Source: an uncultured Anaerolineae bacterium
GTDB lineage: Bacteria; Chloroflexota; Anaerolineae; Aggregatilineales; Phototrophicaceae
Direction: 5' to 3'
NCBI GenBank assembly: GCA_938022205.1
Contig: CALIEB010000022.1
Span: forward strand, 1-40,183
Length of the DNA: 40,183 bases
In this document: in pieces, positions 30,761-38,790 of the stretch
Numbering within the stretch: position 1 is the first letter of the stretch
How the letters are laid out: every line of letters starts with the position of its first letter
Position numbers and translations under genes: made by a program
The notes under the pieces: generated by a model
The model's input: the letters and a program-made list of their open reading frames with translations, nothing else
What the model was told of the DNA's origin: nothing
Databases searched by the model: none

Positions 30761-31921
30761 ATGACACTAAGGTTTGTTATTGTTGTGGTGCTATTGGCTG
30801 TGCTGCTGCCGAGCTATGCGCAAGAAAGCACGCCCGTGCCGCGCACCAGCGCGCCCAACCCCAATGCCGTGCGCCTCGAGCCGCTGCTGACGGGACTAAA
30901 CCGCCCGCTCTTGCTCACCTACGCGCCTGACGACAGCGGGCGGCTTTTCGTTGTCGAGCAGGGCGGCAAGATTTACGCCTACGCTGGCGGCGCGACGCGC
31001 TTGTTTATGGACGTTACCTCCCTGCTGACGTGGGACGTGAACAGCGGCGGCTACACCGAGCGCGGGCTGCTGGGGTTGGCGTTTCACCCTGATTTCGCGG
31101 CGAACCAGCTGTTTTACATCAACTACACCGACCGCAACGGCGCGACGGTGGTCGCTGAGTATCGCGCGCAAGGCGACGGCGTGGACATGGCGAGCGCGCG
31201 CAAGCTGCTGACCATTCCGCAGCCTTTCCCGAACCACAACGGCGGGCATTTGGCGTTTGGGCGGGACGGCTACTTGTACATTTCGGTGGGCGACGGCGGC
31301 GCAGCCAATGACCCGCTGCAAGCCGGACAAAACATCGAGACGCTGCTCGGCAAGATTTTGCGCATTGACGTGAACGCCGTGCCTTACGCCATTCCGCCCG
31401 ATAACCCCTTCGTCGGGCGCGCGGGCATGGACGAAATTTGGGCGTATGGGCTGCGCAACGTCTGGCGATTTAGCTTCGACCGCTTGACCGATGACATGTA
31501 CCTCGCCGACGTGGGGCAAAACAAGTACGAAGAGATTAACTTCCAGCCGGCTGGCGTGGGTGGATTGAACTACGGTTGGAACGGCTACGAAGCCTCGCAC
31601 GTGTTCAACGCGCGTGCCGTCGCCGCTGATGCCGTGATGCCCATCGCCGAATACGCTCACAGCCGCGAAAACGGCTGCTCAGTCACCGGCGGCTACGTCT
31701 ATCGCGGGCAAGCTATTCCTGACCTTTACGGCGTGTACCTCTACAGCGACTACTGCAGCGGGCGCGTGTGGTACGCTTACCGCGACGCGGCGGGCGTGTG
31801 GCAAAGCGGTGTGTTCTTTGAGGCGGGCTTCCAAGTGAGCAGCTTTGGCGAAGATGCTGACGGCGAGCTGTATCTTATAGACTATCGTGGGCGCGTGCTG
31901 AAGCTCGTGCCGTCTAAGTAG
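30761..31921 (+). CDS. PQQ-dependent aldose sugar dehydrogenase-like, secreted
   Basis: A 386-aa exported protein of the soluble glucose/sorbosone dehydrogenase family (six-bladed propeller, PQQ and calcium cofactors), which oxidises aldoses to lactones outside the membrane. A signal peptide (LRFVIVVVLLAVLLPSYAQ) is followed by a Thr/Pro spacer, then LTGLNRPLLLTYAPDDSGRL, RGLLGLAFHPDF, FPNHNGGHLAFGRDGYLYIS with the catalytic-type His, GDGG, LLGKILRID, YGLRNVWRFSFD, ADVGQNKYEEIN and PIAEYAHSRENGCSVTGG. This order is the family signature. ATG 30761 is chosen because AAGGGA lies 9 nt upstream and it leaves a normal signal; ATG 30740 is possible. It is the first gene of a plus-strand operon of envelope proteins. 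Confidence 0.85.
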   Translation: MTLRFVIVVVLLAVLLPSYAQESTPVPRTSAPNPNAVRLEPLLTGLNRPLLLTYAPDDSGRLFVVEQGGKIYAYAGGATRLFMDVTSLLTWDVNSGGYTERGLLGLAFHPDFAANQLFYINYTDRNGATVVAEYRAQGDGVDMASARKLLTIPQPFPNHNGGHLAFGRDGYLYISVGDGGAANDPLQAGQNIETLLGKILRIDVNAVPYAIPPDNPFVGRAGMDEIWAYGLRNVWRFSFDRLTDDMYLADVGQNKYEEINFQPAGVGGLNYGWNGYEASHVFNARAVAADAVMPIAEYAHSRENGCSVTGGYVYRGQAIPDLYGVYLYSDYCSGRVWYAYRDAAGVWQSGVFFEAGFQVSSFGEDADGELYLIDYRGRVLKLVPSK

Positions 31922-31945
31922 ACATAACACAAGGGTGAGGGACGC

Positions 31946-33343
31946 ATGGCGAAACAGGCGTGGATTTGGCTTGGCGTGTTGCTGTGGGGGATGGTGACAG
32001 CGGCGGCGGCGCAGCAGCCCACCATTAGCCGCGACTACGCCATTTTGCCCAACATCAAGACGGTTCTATCGGCTGATGAAACGCTGGTGACGGTTGAGTT
32101 TACCGTGCGCAACAGCGGTGCGGATGCCACCGCGCCCACCGCGCTGCGCGTCATCAACCTGCTGGACAACAGCACCGTTCACGACGGCACGTTTGCGCCG
32201 CTTAGGACAGGCGAAGCGCGCACGGTGACGCTGCCCCTGCCCACCGCCAAGTTTCCGGCTGGTGCGAACGTGCCGCTGCGCATCGAGGTCGGCATTGACG
32301 ACCTTGAGCCTGCCAACAGCGTGATTGCGCTGGACAACGCCTTCCAGTTCAGCGTAGAAATTCCGCTGACGGCGGGCGCAGCTCCTACGCCTGCGCCTAT
32401 CGTCGCCGACGCGCCGCCTGCCCAAGCCAGCGACGCGCCGCTGTTCGCGGTGGACGAAAGCGGCGTGACGCTCTTCGGGCAGTTCTTCCCCACCGAGCAG
32501 GTGCTGATTGGCGTGGGCGTGTTGGCGGGCGCACTGCTGCTTTTGTGGCTGTTCAGCGTGATGATTCGCCTAATTTTTGGCACGCCGCCGATTTTTGACC
32601 TGTGGCAGCCGCCCTACGCGCAGATGCCGCCGCTTGACCCCAACTCGCTGGAGGGGCGGCGGCAGGCGTGGCAGCAGCACGCGCAAAGCCCGCTCATCTT
32701 AGGCGCGCCCCAGCCCAACGCCGTCTATGCGGTCAAGACCCTGCTGAACATGGAGGGCGCGCCGCTAGAAAACTGGCGCGTCGTCGGCTTGCGTGCCATG
32801 CAGTACGACAACTACGGGCGCGTGGCACAAAGCCAGCACATCGCCTCTAACAGCCTGCTCAAGCGCATGAACGCCCTGCTCAAGCGGCGCGCCAAGCTCA
32901 AGCCCGAGCAGCTCGAGCGACAGCTGCGCGGCATCGTGCAGCGTTTTATTAAGGACTTTCGCAAGCGCATCACCAAGCAGAACGCCTTTCTGCCAATTGC
33001 GCTTGACCTGCGCTTGGACGGCAAGCACGGCGAGGTGCGCATCCTCTTCGAACTATATCAGTTCCAAAACGGGCGTTGGGTGCGCATTGACCAATGGGAG
33101 CCGGTGATGGCTATTCTCACGCGCATGATTGAGGAACAGTTCACCTATACCGTGCACGGCATACGTGGCGGCGAACGGTTGCGCGACTATCATCGTCGCC
33201 TCGTGCAGGACATCACGTGGCTGTTGCTGGAGACGCTGCGCGTGCGCACGCCCAGCTCCAAGCCAGCCAGCGTGCCGCAGGTCGACACGCCCGACACTGT
33301 CACAGGCATGAAGCCGATTGGCAGCGCAGCACAGGAGAGCTAG
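31946..33343 (+). CDS. Membrane protein with CARDB-like exterior and unknown basic cytoplasmic domain
   Basis: A 465-aa single-pass membrane protein. A signal peptide (WIWLGVLLWGMVTAAAAQ) is followed by an extracytoplasmic beta domain at about 25-140 resembling CARDB adhesion-type modules (VTVEFTVRNSGADATAPTAL, later ARTVTLPLPTAKFPAG and VPLRIEVGIDDLEPANSV). An Ala/Pro linker leads to a transmembrane helix at about 188-212 (VLIGVGVLAGALLLLWLFSV). The remaining 250 residues should be cytoplasmic, rich in Arg/Lys and helical (KRMNALLKRRAKLKPEQLER, FIKDFRKRITKQN), and match no family I recognise. It links an outer binding module to an inner domain, so it may be a sensor or anchor. It is second in the envelope operon, 24 nt after the sugar dehydrogenase, with GAGGGA before its ATG. 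Confidence 0.6.
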   Translation: MAKQAWIWLGVLLWGMVTAAAAQQPTISRDYAILPNIKTVLSADETLVTVEFTVRNSGADATAPTALRVINLLDNSTVHDGTFAPLRTGEARTVTLPLPTAKFPAGANVPLRIEVGIDDLEPANSVIALDNAFQFSVEIPLTAGAAPTPAPIVADAPPAQASDAPLFAVDESGVTLFGQFFPTEQVLIGVGVLAGALLLLWLFSVMIRLIFGTPPIFDLWQPPYAQMPPLDPNSLEGRRQAWQQHAQSPLILGAPQPNAVYAVKTLLNMEGAPLENWRVVGLRAMQYDNYGRVAQSQHIASNSLLKRMNALLKRRAKLKPEQLERQLRGIVQRFIKDFRKRITKQNAFLPIALDLRLDGKHGEVRILFELYQFQNGRWVRIDQWEPVMAILTRMIEEQFTYTVHGIRGGERLRDYHRRLVQDITWLLLETLRVRTPSSKPASVPQVDTPDTVTGMKPIGSAAQES

Positions 33344-33347
33344 GCGG

Positions 33348-35210
33348 ATGCTGCGCTGGCTTTGGCTGCTGTTGCTGTTGGCGGCGTGTGTCGAAAGTCC
33401 GCCCGCGCCCTTGCCGACGCTGGCGGTGCTGCCTAGCGTAACGCCCACCGAAGCGGTGCGCCCGTTAGCGTTTTGGCAAGCACAGGAGGGCGTGCTGCAG
33501 GCGGGCGAGCAAGCACTCTACACCTTCACCGGGCGAGCAGGCGACGCGATTACGCTGCGTGTCGTCAGCACGGGCAGCATCACGCTCAGCTTGCTAACCC
33601 AGTCCAACGCCCTGCTGCTGCAGGGCAACCCGCTGGAAACGCGCTTGCCTGCGGATGGAGCGTATCGCGTGCGCCTTGTCGCCAACGAGGCCACAGCTTA
33701 CGCGCTAGGACTGAGCTACAGCGGCCAGCCTAATCCCAACGCCAGCACGCCCGTGCCGGTGTTTGTCGGTGTGCCAACGCCCACGCCTGACCGTCTGAGC
33801 AATCTCGGCGCGGTGATGGGCGAGCTTTCGCCCAACAGCACGCTTGGCGGCACGCTGACCGCCGACAAGCCGGTGCATGTCTACAGCATCACGCTTGCCG
33901 CCCGCGAGTACGTGACGCTGCGCGCTGTGCGCATTAGCGGCACGCTCGACCCCTTCTTGACGCTGTACGACACGCAGGGGATGGTGATGGCGCAGGACGG
34001 CAACAGCGCGGGCAATCGCAACGCACAAATCGCCAACGTGCGCGTGCCAGCGGCAGGGCAGTACGTCGTGCAGGTCAGCGGCGGCAACTTCTACGGCGAT
34101 TATCAGCTCACGGTGGCAACCGGCTATCAACCTGTCACGCCCGACCTGTTTCCCACGCCTACAGCACTGCCAATGACCCCGTTTGTGCCGCCGACGGTGG
34201 GCGCGCTGCCACAAGGCGAACGCCTGCGCGACCACGTGCCGGCGTTGGGCAAGATTGAGACGGCAGGTGGGTTCGCGCGCTTCGCCTTCTATGCCGATGC
34301 CGCCGACGTGGTGACGCTTAACGTCGCGCCGCTGGGGCGTGGCACGCTGCGTCCACAGGTTGACGTGTATACCCCCGAAGGCGCGCTGCTCGCTAACGCC
34401 CGCGCTAGCACCAGCGGCGACGCAGGACGCGCGCTCGTCAGCGGGCTTGCCATTCCCGAAAGCGGCGCGTACTTGGTCATCGTCACCAGCGAGGACAACA
34501 CGACCGGCGAATTTAGCGTGGCATTTGGGCGCGGCGCGACCCACACCGACGCACATCAAGGCATTGCCAACGCGCAGGAACGTCACGCGGGCGTGCTGCG
34601 CTTCAAGGGGCAGCGCGACACGTGGCTAGTGCGTTTGCAGGCCGGCGATGTCATCACCGCAGCCGTCAACGCGGAAAATAGCGTCGCGCTTGACCCCGTG
34701 CTGGACATCGTGACGCTGGACGGCGTGGTGCTGGCGCGCGATGACAACAGCGGCGGTGGCACTGCGCCCTTGCTGCGCAGCGTTCCTATCAACGAAACGG
34801 GGCAGTACCTGCTGCGCGTGTCGGCGGCACGTGGCGACCAAACCGGCGCGTACACGCTGGTATGGCGGTACGTAAACCTTGCGCCCTCCGCCACGCCGCC
34901 ACCTCGCCAAACGACGCTGCTCAGCCTCGACGACACCGTCATTGAGGGACAATATCGCTTCTACACCTTCTATGGGCAAGCGGGCATGCAAATCAACATC
35001 CAAGTTATCGCCAAGCCCGCCGCGCCCTTCGACCCCGTCGCGGTGTTGTTGGACGCTGAAGGCAGCGTGATAGGCGAGGGCGACGACAGCGACGGCACGC
35101 TCAACCCCAACTTCACCGTGACGCTGCCACGCGACGGCGCGTACACCGTGCGCGTCAACGGCTATCTCAGCGGCGGCGCGTTTGACCTGTGGGTGCGCTG
35201 GTTCTTCTAG
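33348..35210 (+). CDS. Lipoprotein with five PPC-type beta domains
   Basis: A 620-aa lipoprotein. The signal MLRWLWLLLLLAAC has a clear lipobox (LAAC). Five repeated beta-sandwich units of the bacterial pre-peptidase C-terminal (PPC) type follow, each with 'Y-x-F/T...G-D-x-I/V-T...L-D-P...L...G....DD/DGNS...PxxGxYxVxV'. Examples are LYTFTGRAGDAITLRVVSTG, HVYSITLAAREYVTLRAVRI, FARFAFYADAADVVTLNVAP, DTWLVRLQAGDVITAAVNAE and YRFYTFYGQAGMQINIQVIA. No peptidase domain accompanies them, so they probably form a rod for surface binding. ATG 33348 is chosen over an in-frame ATG at 33318 because it gives the lipoprotein signal and lies 4 nt after the upstream stop. Third gene of the operon. Confidence 0.8.
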   Translation: MLRWLWLLLLLAACVESPPAPLPTLAVLPSVTPTEAVRPLAFWQAQEGVLQAGEQALYTFTGRAGDAITLRVVSTGSITLSLLTQSNALLLQGNPLETRLPADGAYRVRLVANEATAYALGLSYSGQPNPNASTPVPVFVGVPTPTPDRLSNLGAVMGELSPNSTLGGTLTADKPVHVYSITLAAREYVTLRAVRISGTLDPFLTLYDTQGMVMAQDGNSAGNRNAQIANVRVPAAGQYVVQVSGGNFYGDYQLTVATGYQPVTPDLFPTPTALPMTPFVPPTVGALPQGERLRDHVPALGKIETAGGFARFAFYADAADVVTLNVAPLGRGTLRPQVDVYTPEGALLANARASTSGDAGRALVSGLAIPESGAYLVIVTSEDNTTGEFSVAFGRGATHTDAHQGIANAQERHAGVLRFKGQRDTWLVRLQAGDVITAAVNAENSVALDPVLDIVTLDGVVLARDDNSGGGTAPLLRSVPINETGQYLLRVSAARGDQTGAYTLVWRYVNLAPSATPPPRQTTLLSLDDTVIEGQYRFYTFYGQAGMQINIQVIAKPAAPFDPVAVLLDAEGSVIGEGDDSDGTLNPNFTVTLPRDGAYTVRVNGYLSGGAFDLWVRWFF

Positions 35211-35301
35211 GACTTCACGCGAAGAACGCCCCGCGCCCAGCGTTGTAAAGTCGGCTGGTTGGTGTGAGGCAAACGCGCTTGCTGCGCGCGCGGGTGGGCT
35301 G

Positions 35302-35310
35302 TGCTACAAT
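35302..35310 (+). promoter_or_regulatory. Extended -10 promoter before the LysM-lamin-tail gene
   Basis: TGCTACAAT in the 137-bp gap 35211-35347. The start near 35317 gives a leader of about 31 nt to the ATG at 35348. It suggests the last two genes of the operon can be transcribed separately. Confidence 0.5.
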
Positions 35311-35347
35311 AAGGGCATTGAGACCTCGACGCAAGGAGCTTGTGGGT

Positions 35348-36325
35348 ATGTCGCGTTCGACCATTCCTTTTCTGTTGGCGGTGTTTGTGGTGGCGGTGGG
35401 CGGCACGTTCCTCGCCTTGCAGCTGTTTGGCGGTGCTAGAAGCCCGCAAGACGCGCAGCGCGTCCAGCTGGTCACCGTGCCTGTGATTGTCACCGCCACG
35501 CCTGACCCCAATGCCACTTTGCCGATTATCATCGTGACTGCGACGTTTGACCGCACACAGGTAGCGGTGCCGACCAACGTGCTAGGCAGCATCGACGAGC
35601 TGACGGTTATCCCGCCCGCGCTCAGCGCGGACGCGCTCGCCGCCAATCCCAACCTCGCAAGCACCCAGCTCGCGCTGCCACAGAACTGCATTTTGCACAC
35701 GGTGGCGGCGGGCGAAGCTCCGTTCTTGATTGCGCAAAACTACAACGCCAACCCGTTCCTGCTGCTTGAGGTGAACGGGCTGACGGAAGAAAGCTCGCGC
35801 CTGTTGCAAATCGGCGACGTGTTGATTGTGCCATTGGCGGGCTGTCCTGTTGAGCAACTGCCCAACTATCGCCCCAACAGCATCGTCGTGGCGGGCGTGA
35901 GCAGCGGCACTTCCGCCGCGCCAACGGCAGCCGCCACCGAAAGCGCGGTGACACTGACGCAAGGCGCGACCGCCACCATCACGCTTGCGCCGACGGCGCA
36001 AAACGCGCAGGTGCAAATCGTCGGTGTCGAGAAAGCGGGCGACATCACCGCCGAAGGGCTGCGCATTCGCAACACGGGCAGCACGATTAACGTGCGCAAT
36101 TGGACGGTAAGCGACGCGGAGGGCAACACGTTCACGTTCGGCGACCAGCTCATCTTCAGCAACACGGAAATCACGATTTACACGCGCGTGGGGCAAAACA
36201 CGGCGATTGCGCTCTACTGGGGGCGTGACCGCGCGCTCTGGGGCGACCCGAACGCGGTGATTACCATCCGCGACGCACAGGGGCGCGTGCAAGCCACTGC
36301 CCGCTTGAGTAGCTTGGGAAATTAG
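35348..36325 (+). CDS. Membrane-anchored protein with LysM and lamin-tail domains
   Basis: A 325-aa protein with an N-terminal membrane anchor (RSTIPFLLAVFVVAVGGTFL) and a Thr/Pro-rich spacer. A LysM-type module sits at about 112-170: CILHTVAAGEAPFLIAQNYN, then LLLEVNGLTEESSRLLQIGD and VLIVPLAGC, bracketed by two Cys that could form a disulfide. LysM usually binds peptidoglycan. A Ser/Thr linker leads to a C-terminal lamin-tail-like beta domain (VQIVGVEKAGDITAEGLRIR, RNWTVSDAEGNTFTFGDQLI, then IALYWGRDRALWGDPNAVIT and IRDAQGRVQA). ATG 35348 is chosen because AAGGAG lies 9 nt upstream; the frame is open from 35264 but has no reason to start there. Likely a cell-wall-binding structural protein. 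Confidence 0.75.
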   Translation: MSRSTIPFLLAVFVVAVGGTFLALQLFGGARSPQDAQRVQLVTVPVIVTATPDPNATLPIIIVTATFDRTQVAVPTNVLGSIDELTVIPPALSADALAANPNLASTQLALPQNCILHTVAAGEAPFLIAQNYNANPFLLLEVNGLTEESSRLLQIGDVLIVPLAGCPVEQLPNYRPNSIVVAGVSSGTSAAPTAAATESAVTLTQGATATITLAPTAQNAQVQIVGVEKAGDITAEGLRIRNTGSTINVRNWTVSDAEGNTFTFGDQLIFSNTEITIYTRVGQNTAIALYWGRDRALWGDPNAVITIRDAQGRVQATARLSSLGN

Positions 36326-36328
36326 GCC

Positions 36329-36811
36329 ATGAGCGAGACGCGCAAAAGTCAAAACTGGCTGGATGAGCAGATACGCCAGCTCATCGGCGATGGCAACGTG
36401 GCGCACTTGCGCGGCGCGGGCAAGCCTTTGGTCTGGGAAGATGAGAGCCTTGTGCCGCCGGATTGGCAGCTCGCCTACCGCATCATGCGCCAGAACAACA
36501 TCGCGCCAGAGTGGATGGTGTTGGGGCAGGAGCTTTACGAGGAAGAGGCGCGCTTGCGGCGCATTGTCGCCAACATCGCTCGTGATTACGCCGCGCGCTT
36601 ACAGACCGCCGAACGCAAGGGCAGCGCAGTGCTAGAAAAAGAAGCGCGCACGCGCTGGCAAGAGGCGCGCGCACGCTGGTTGGCGTTGGTTGCGGATTAT
36701 AACAAACGCCTGCTCACGTTCAACGTGAGCAAGCCGTCGCAGGTAGCGCAGCGCGTGCCATTGGACGGCGAGACGCTGCTGCGCGAAACATTGCGTGTGT
36801 ATGGGCTTTAA
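36329..36811 (+). CDS. DUF1992 (DnaJ-C28-like) domain protein
   Basis: A 160-aa cytoplasmic protein whose first 70 residues match DUF1992, the conserved region of eukaryotic DNAJC28: LDEQIRQLIGDGNVAHLRGA with GKPL, VPPDWQLAYRIMRQNNIAPE and WMVLGQELYEEE. The rest is a long charged helix pair (RRIVANIARDYAARLQTAER, then WQEARARWLALVADYNKRLL). Function unknown; a chaperone-adaptor role is only suggested by the name-giving family. It begins 3 nt after the LysM gene and its stop interlocks with that of the convergent tatA (36808-36811). Confidence 0.85.
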   Translation: MSETRKSQNWLDEQIRQLIGDGNVAHLRGAGKPLVWEDESLVPPDWQLAYRIMRQNNIAPEWMVLGQELYEEEARLRRIVANIARDYAARLQTAERKGSAVLEKEARTRWQEARARWLALVADYNKRLLTFNVSKPSQVAQRVPLDGETLLRETLRVYGL

Positions 36812-36981
36812 GAAGCGGATGTGTCGTTCTTGGGTTTGTCTTCCGTGCTTTGTACGCCCTTACGGAAGTTAGCGACCGCTTGACCGAGTTCGCCGCCAAT
36901 CTTGGAAACGCGCCCAACGCCAAACAGCACGATGACAATCAACAGAATAATCAGCAGTTCGCCGACACCTAAACCAGCCAT
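36808..36981 (-). CDS. tatA: Twin-arginine translocase subunit TatA/TatE
   Basis: A 57-aa protein with the TatA plan: a short N-terminal transmembrane helix (GVGELLIILLIVIVLFGVGR), the FGxGR hinge, an amphipathic helix (KIGGELGQAVANFRKGV) and a charged tail. TatA oligomers form the pore through which folded proteins with twin-Arg signals cross the membrane; the amine oxidase at 28482-29861 is one likely client. ATG 36981 is chosen over an upstream in-frame ATG because it gives the standard N-terminus and has GAGGGG upstream. No tatC or tatB lies nearby. Confidence 0.9.
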   Translation of the reverse strand: MAGLGVGELLIILLIVIVLFGVGRVSKIGGELGQAVANFRKGVQSTEDKPKNDTSAS

Positions 36982-37020
36982 GAGTTTTCCCCTCAACAAA
37001 AACGGTTGACAGTTAAGCTG

Positions 37021-37029
37021 ATTATAGCA
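37021..37029 (-). promoter_or_regulatory. Extended -10 promoter of tatA
   Basis: On the minus strand TGCTATAAT, a perfect extended -10. The start near 37014 gives a 33-nt leader to the tatA ATG. No -35 was recognised. No promoter for dnaX was identified in the rest of the 158-bp gap. Confidence 0.55.
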
Positions 37030-37139
37030 GAAAGCACAAGCGGTCGTATGGACAAACGGCACAGGCGCGCCCTGTCATTTGACACATGCGTGACCACACT
37101 GCTAAACTCATCGTATACCAGCCTTAGAGGAGACAGCCG

Positions 37140-38717
37140 ATGCCCCATCAAGCCTTGTATCTAAAATGGCGACCCCAGCTCTTTGAGGATGTGGTAGGTC
37201 AAGAACACATCATTCGCACGCTGCGCAACTCGCTGAAAAGTGGGCGCATTCGCCACGCTTATTTGTTCAGCGGACCGCGCGGCACCGGCAAGACGACTTC
37301 GGCGCGCCTGCTGGCGAAGGCGGTGAACTGCTTGCACGAAGACCCCGAAATGCGCCCGTGCAATGTCTGTCGTCATTGCGTGGCGGTCAACGAGGGGCGT
37401 TTCTTAGACTTGATAGAGATTGATGCCGCCTCCAATACGGGCGTGGACGACGTGCGCGATTTGCGCGACAAAATCGCCTTCGCGCCCAACGAGGGGCGTT
37501 ACAAGGTCTACATTATCGACGAAGTCCACCGCTTTAGCGGCAACGCCTTTGACGCGCTGCTCAAGACGCTAGAAGAGCCGCCCTCGCACGCCATCTTCGT
37601 GCTGGCGACCACCGAGATTGACAAAGTGCCAGCCACCATCAAGAGCCGTTGCTTGCCGTTTGAGTTTCGTCGCCTTTCGCTGCAGGAGGTGGCAGACCGC
37701 TTGCAGCGCATCGCCGACGAAGAGGGCATCAAAATTGACCGCGCCTCGTTGGAGCTGATTGCCCGCGAAGGCACTGGCAGCGCGCGCGACAGCATCAGCC
37801 TGTTTGACCAAGTGGTGGCAGACCCTTCTGAAGAAATCACGATTGAGCTGACCGAGCGCATTCTCGGCACGGCAAGCATGCGTGCAGTGCGCGACCTTGT
37901 GGCGGCGTTAATTGAGAAGAACGCCGCCTTAGGCGTGCATATCATCAACCAAGCCATCGACAACGGCAGCGACCCGCGCCAGTTTGGGCAGCAAATTGTC
38001 GAGCATTTGCGCGCCGTGCTGCTAGCGCAAACCGCCAGTGCTGACCTGCTGCAAGTGTCGCAAGAGGAGCGCGCGCTTTATGAGGCACAAGCGACGCAGC
38101 TCTCGCGCAGCGAGCTGCTGCGGGCGTTGCGCGCCTTCAACGACACGGTGTCGACCGCGCAGTTGGGCTGGCAGCCTCAGCTTGGGTTAGAACTAGCTTT
38201 TCTTGAAAGCCTTGAAGTTCCTGCTGCGCCGCAGCCGCTCTACGCGCCTGCCCCTGCCGCCGCTGCTCCCTTGCCCAAGCCAGAGGCTGCGCCAATTGTG
38301 ACGGGTGCTGCGCCGGTGGTGCCGCTGCAAGTGGTCGCCAGCAAGTGGGTGGAGGCGCAGCGGCTCATCTACCAGCACGCGCCGACCGCGTCAGACCCTG
38401 TGGTGGTCAACTTGCCGAACCTCATGCAGCATGCCCACGTTCGTGCGATAGATGGCAACGTGGTTGTTATTGGCGTGGCGGAACAGTTTATCTTGGAGAA
38501 ACTTAAGGATGCCACGCGCACCAAGTGGGTGGAGCGCGCTATCTCCAAAGTGACGGGCAAGACGCTTCACGTGCGTTTCGTATTGGATAACGGCGCGCCT
38601 TCGGACACGCGCCACATGAGTTCCGCGCCCGATTTGCAGACCGATGACCCGCTCATCCTTGACCAGCTTGAGGCGGGCGGCGAACTTATCGCTTTAGAGG
38701 ATGACACGACCGAATGA
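37140..38717 (+). CDS. dnaX: DNA polymerase III subunit gamma/tau
   Basis: A 525-aa clamp-loader ATPase, central to replisome assembly. The N-terminus ALYLKWRPQLFEDVVGQEHI is diagnostic. Walker A is GPRGTGKT at 45-52, the zinc site has Cys in CLHEDPEMRPCNVCRHC, DAASNTGVDDVRDLRDKI follows, Walker B is VYIIDEVHRFS, and sensor/arginine-finger residues are in ATIKSRCLPFEF. Domain III ends near 365. An Ala/Pro-rich linker (about 365-395) leads to a C-terminal domain that may bind the polymerase, as in tau. I saw no A-rich slippery stretch, so no sign of a frameshifted gamma form. AGAGGAGA lies before the ATG. It is followed by ybaB. Confidence 0.96.
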   Translation: MPHQALYLKWRPQLFEDVVGQEHIIRTLRNSLKSGRIRHAYLFSGPRGTGKTTSARLLAKAVNCLHEDPEMRPCNVCRHCVAVNEGRFLDLIEIDAASNTGVDDVRDLRDKIAFAPNEGRYKVYIIDEVHRFSGNAFDALLKTLEEPPSHAIFVLATTEIDKVPATIKSRCLPFEFRRLSLQEVADRLQRIADEEGIKIDRASLELIAREGTGSARDSISLFDQVVADPSEEITIELTERILGTASMRAVRDLVAALIEKNAALGVHIINQAIDNGSDPRQFGQQIVEHLRAVLLAQTASADLLQVSQEERALYEAQATQLSRSELLRALRAFNDTVSTAQLGWQPQLGLELAFLESLEVPAAPQPLYAPAPAAAAPLPKPEAAPIVTGAAPVVPLQVVASKWVEAQRLIYQHAPTASDPVVVNLPNLMQHAHVRAIDGNVVVIGVAEQFILEKLKDATRTKWVERAISKVTGKTLHVRFVLDNGAPSDTRHMSSAPDLQTDDPLILDQLEAGGELIALEDDTTE

Positions 38718-38743
38718 CAGCTGGTGCTTATTTCGGTTATAAT
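38714..38743 (+). promoter_or_regulatory. Promoter upstream of ybaB
   Basis: ATGACA (38714-38719, one mismatch to TTGACA), 18-bp spacer, TATAAT (38738-38743). The start near 38750 gives a leader of about 41 nt to the ybaB ATG. The -35 overlaps the dnaX stop codon, so ybaB can be expressed apart from dnaX. Confidence 0.6.
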
Positions 38744-38790
38744 AACGGCACAGGCTAGAACACAATCTCAACGAAAAAGGAGCGAACGCG

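Noticed and set aside
37140..38717. Programmed frameshift in dnaX
   Set aside because: No A-rich slippery heptamer was found between the ATPase and C-terminal domains; the gene reads as a single tau-like product.
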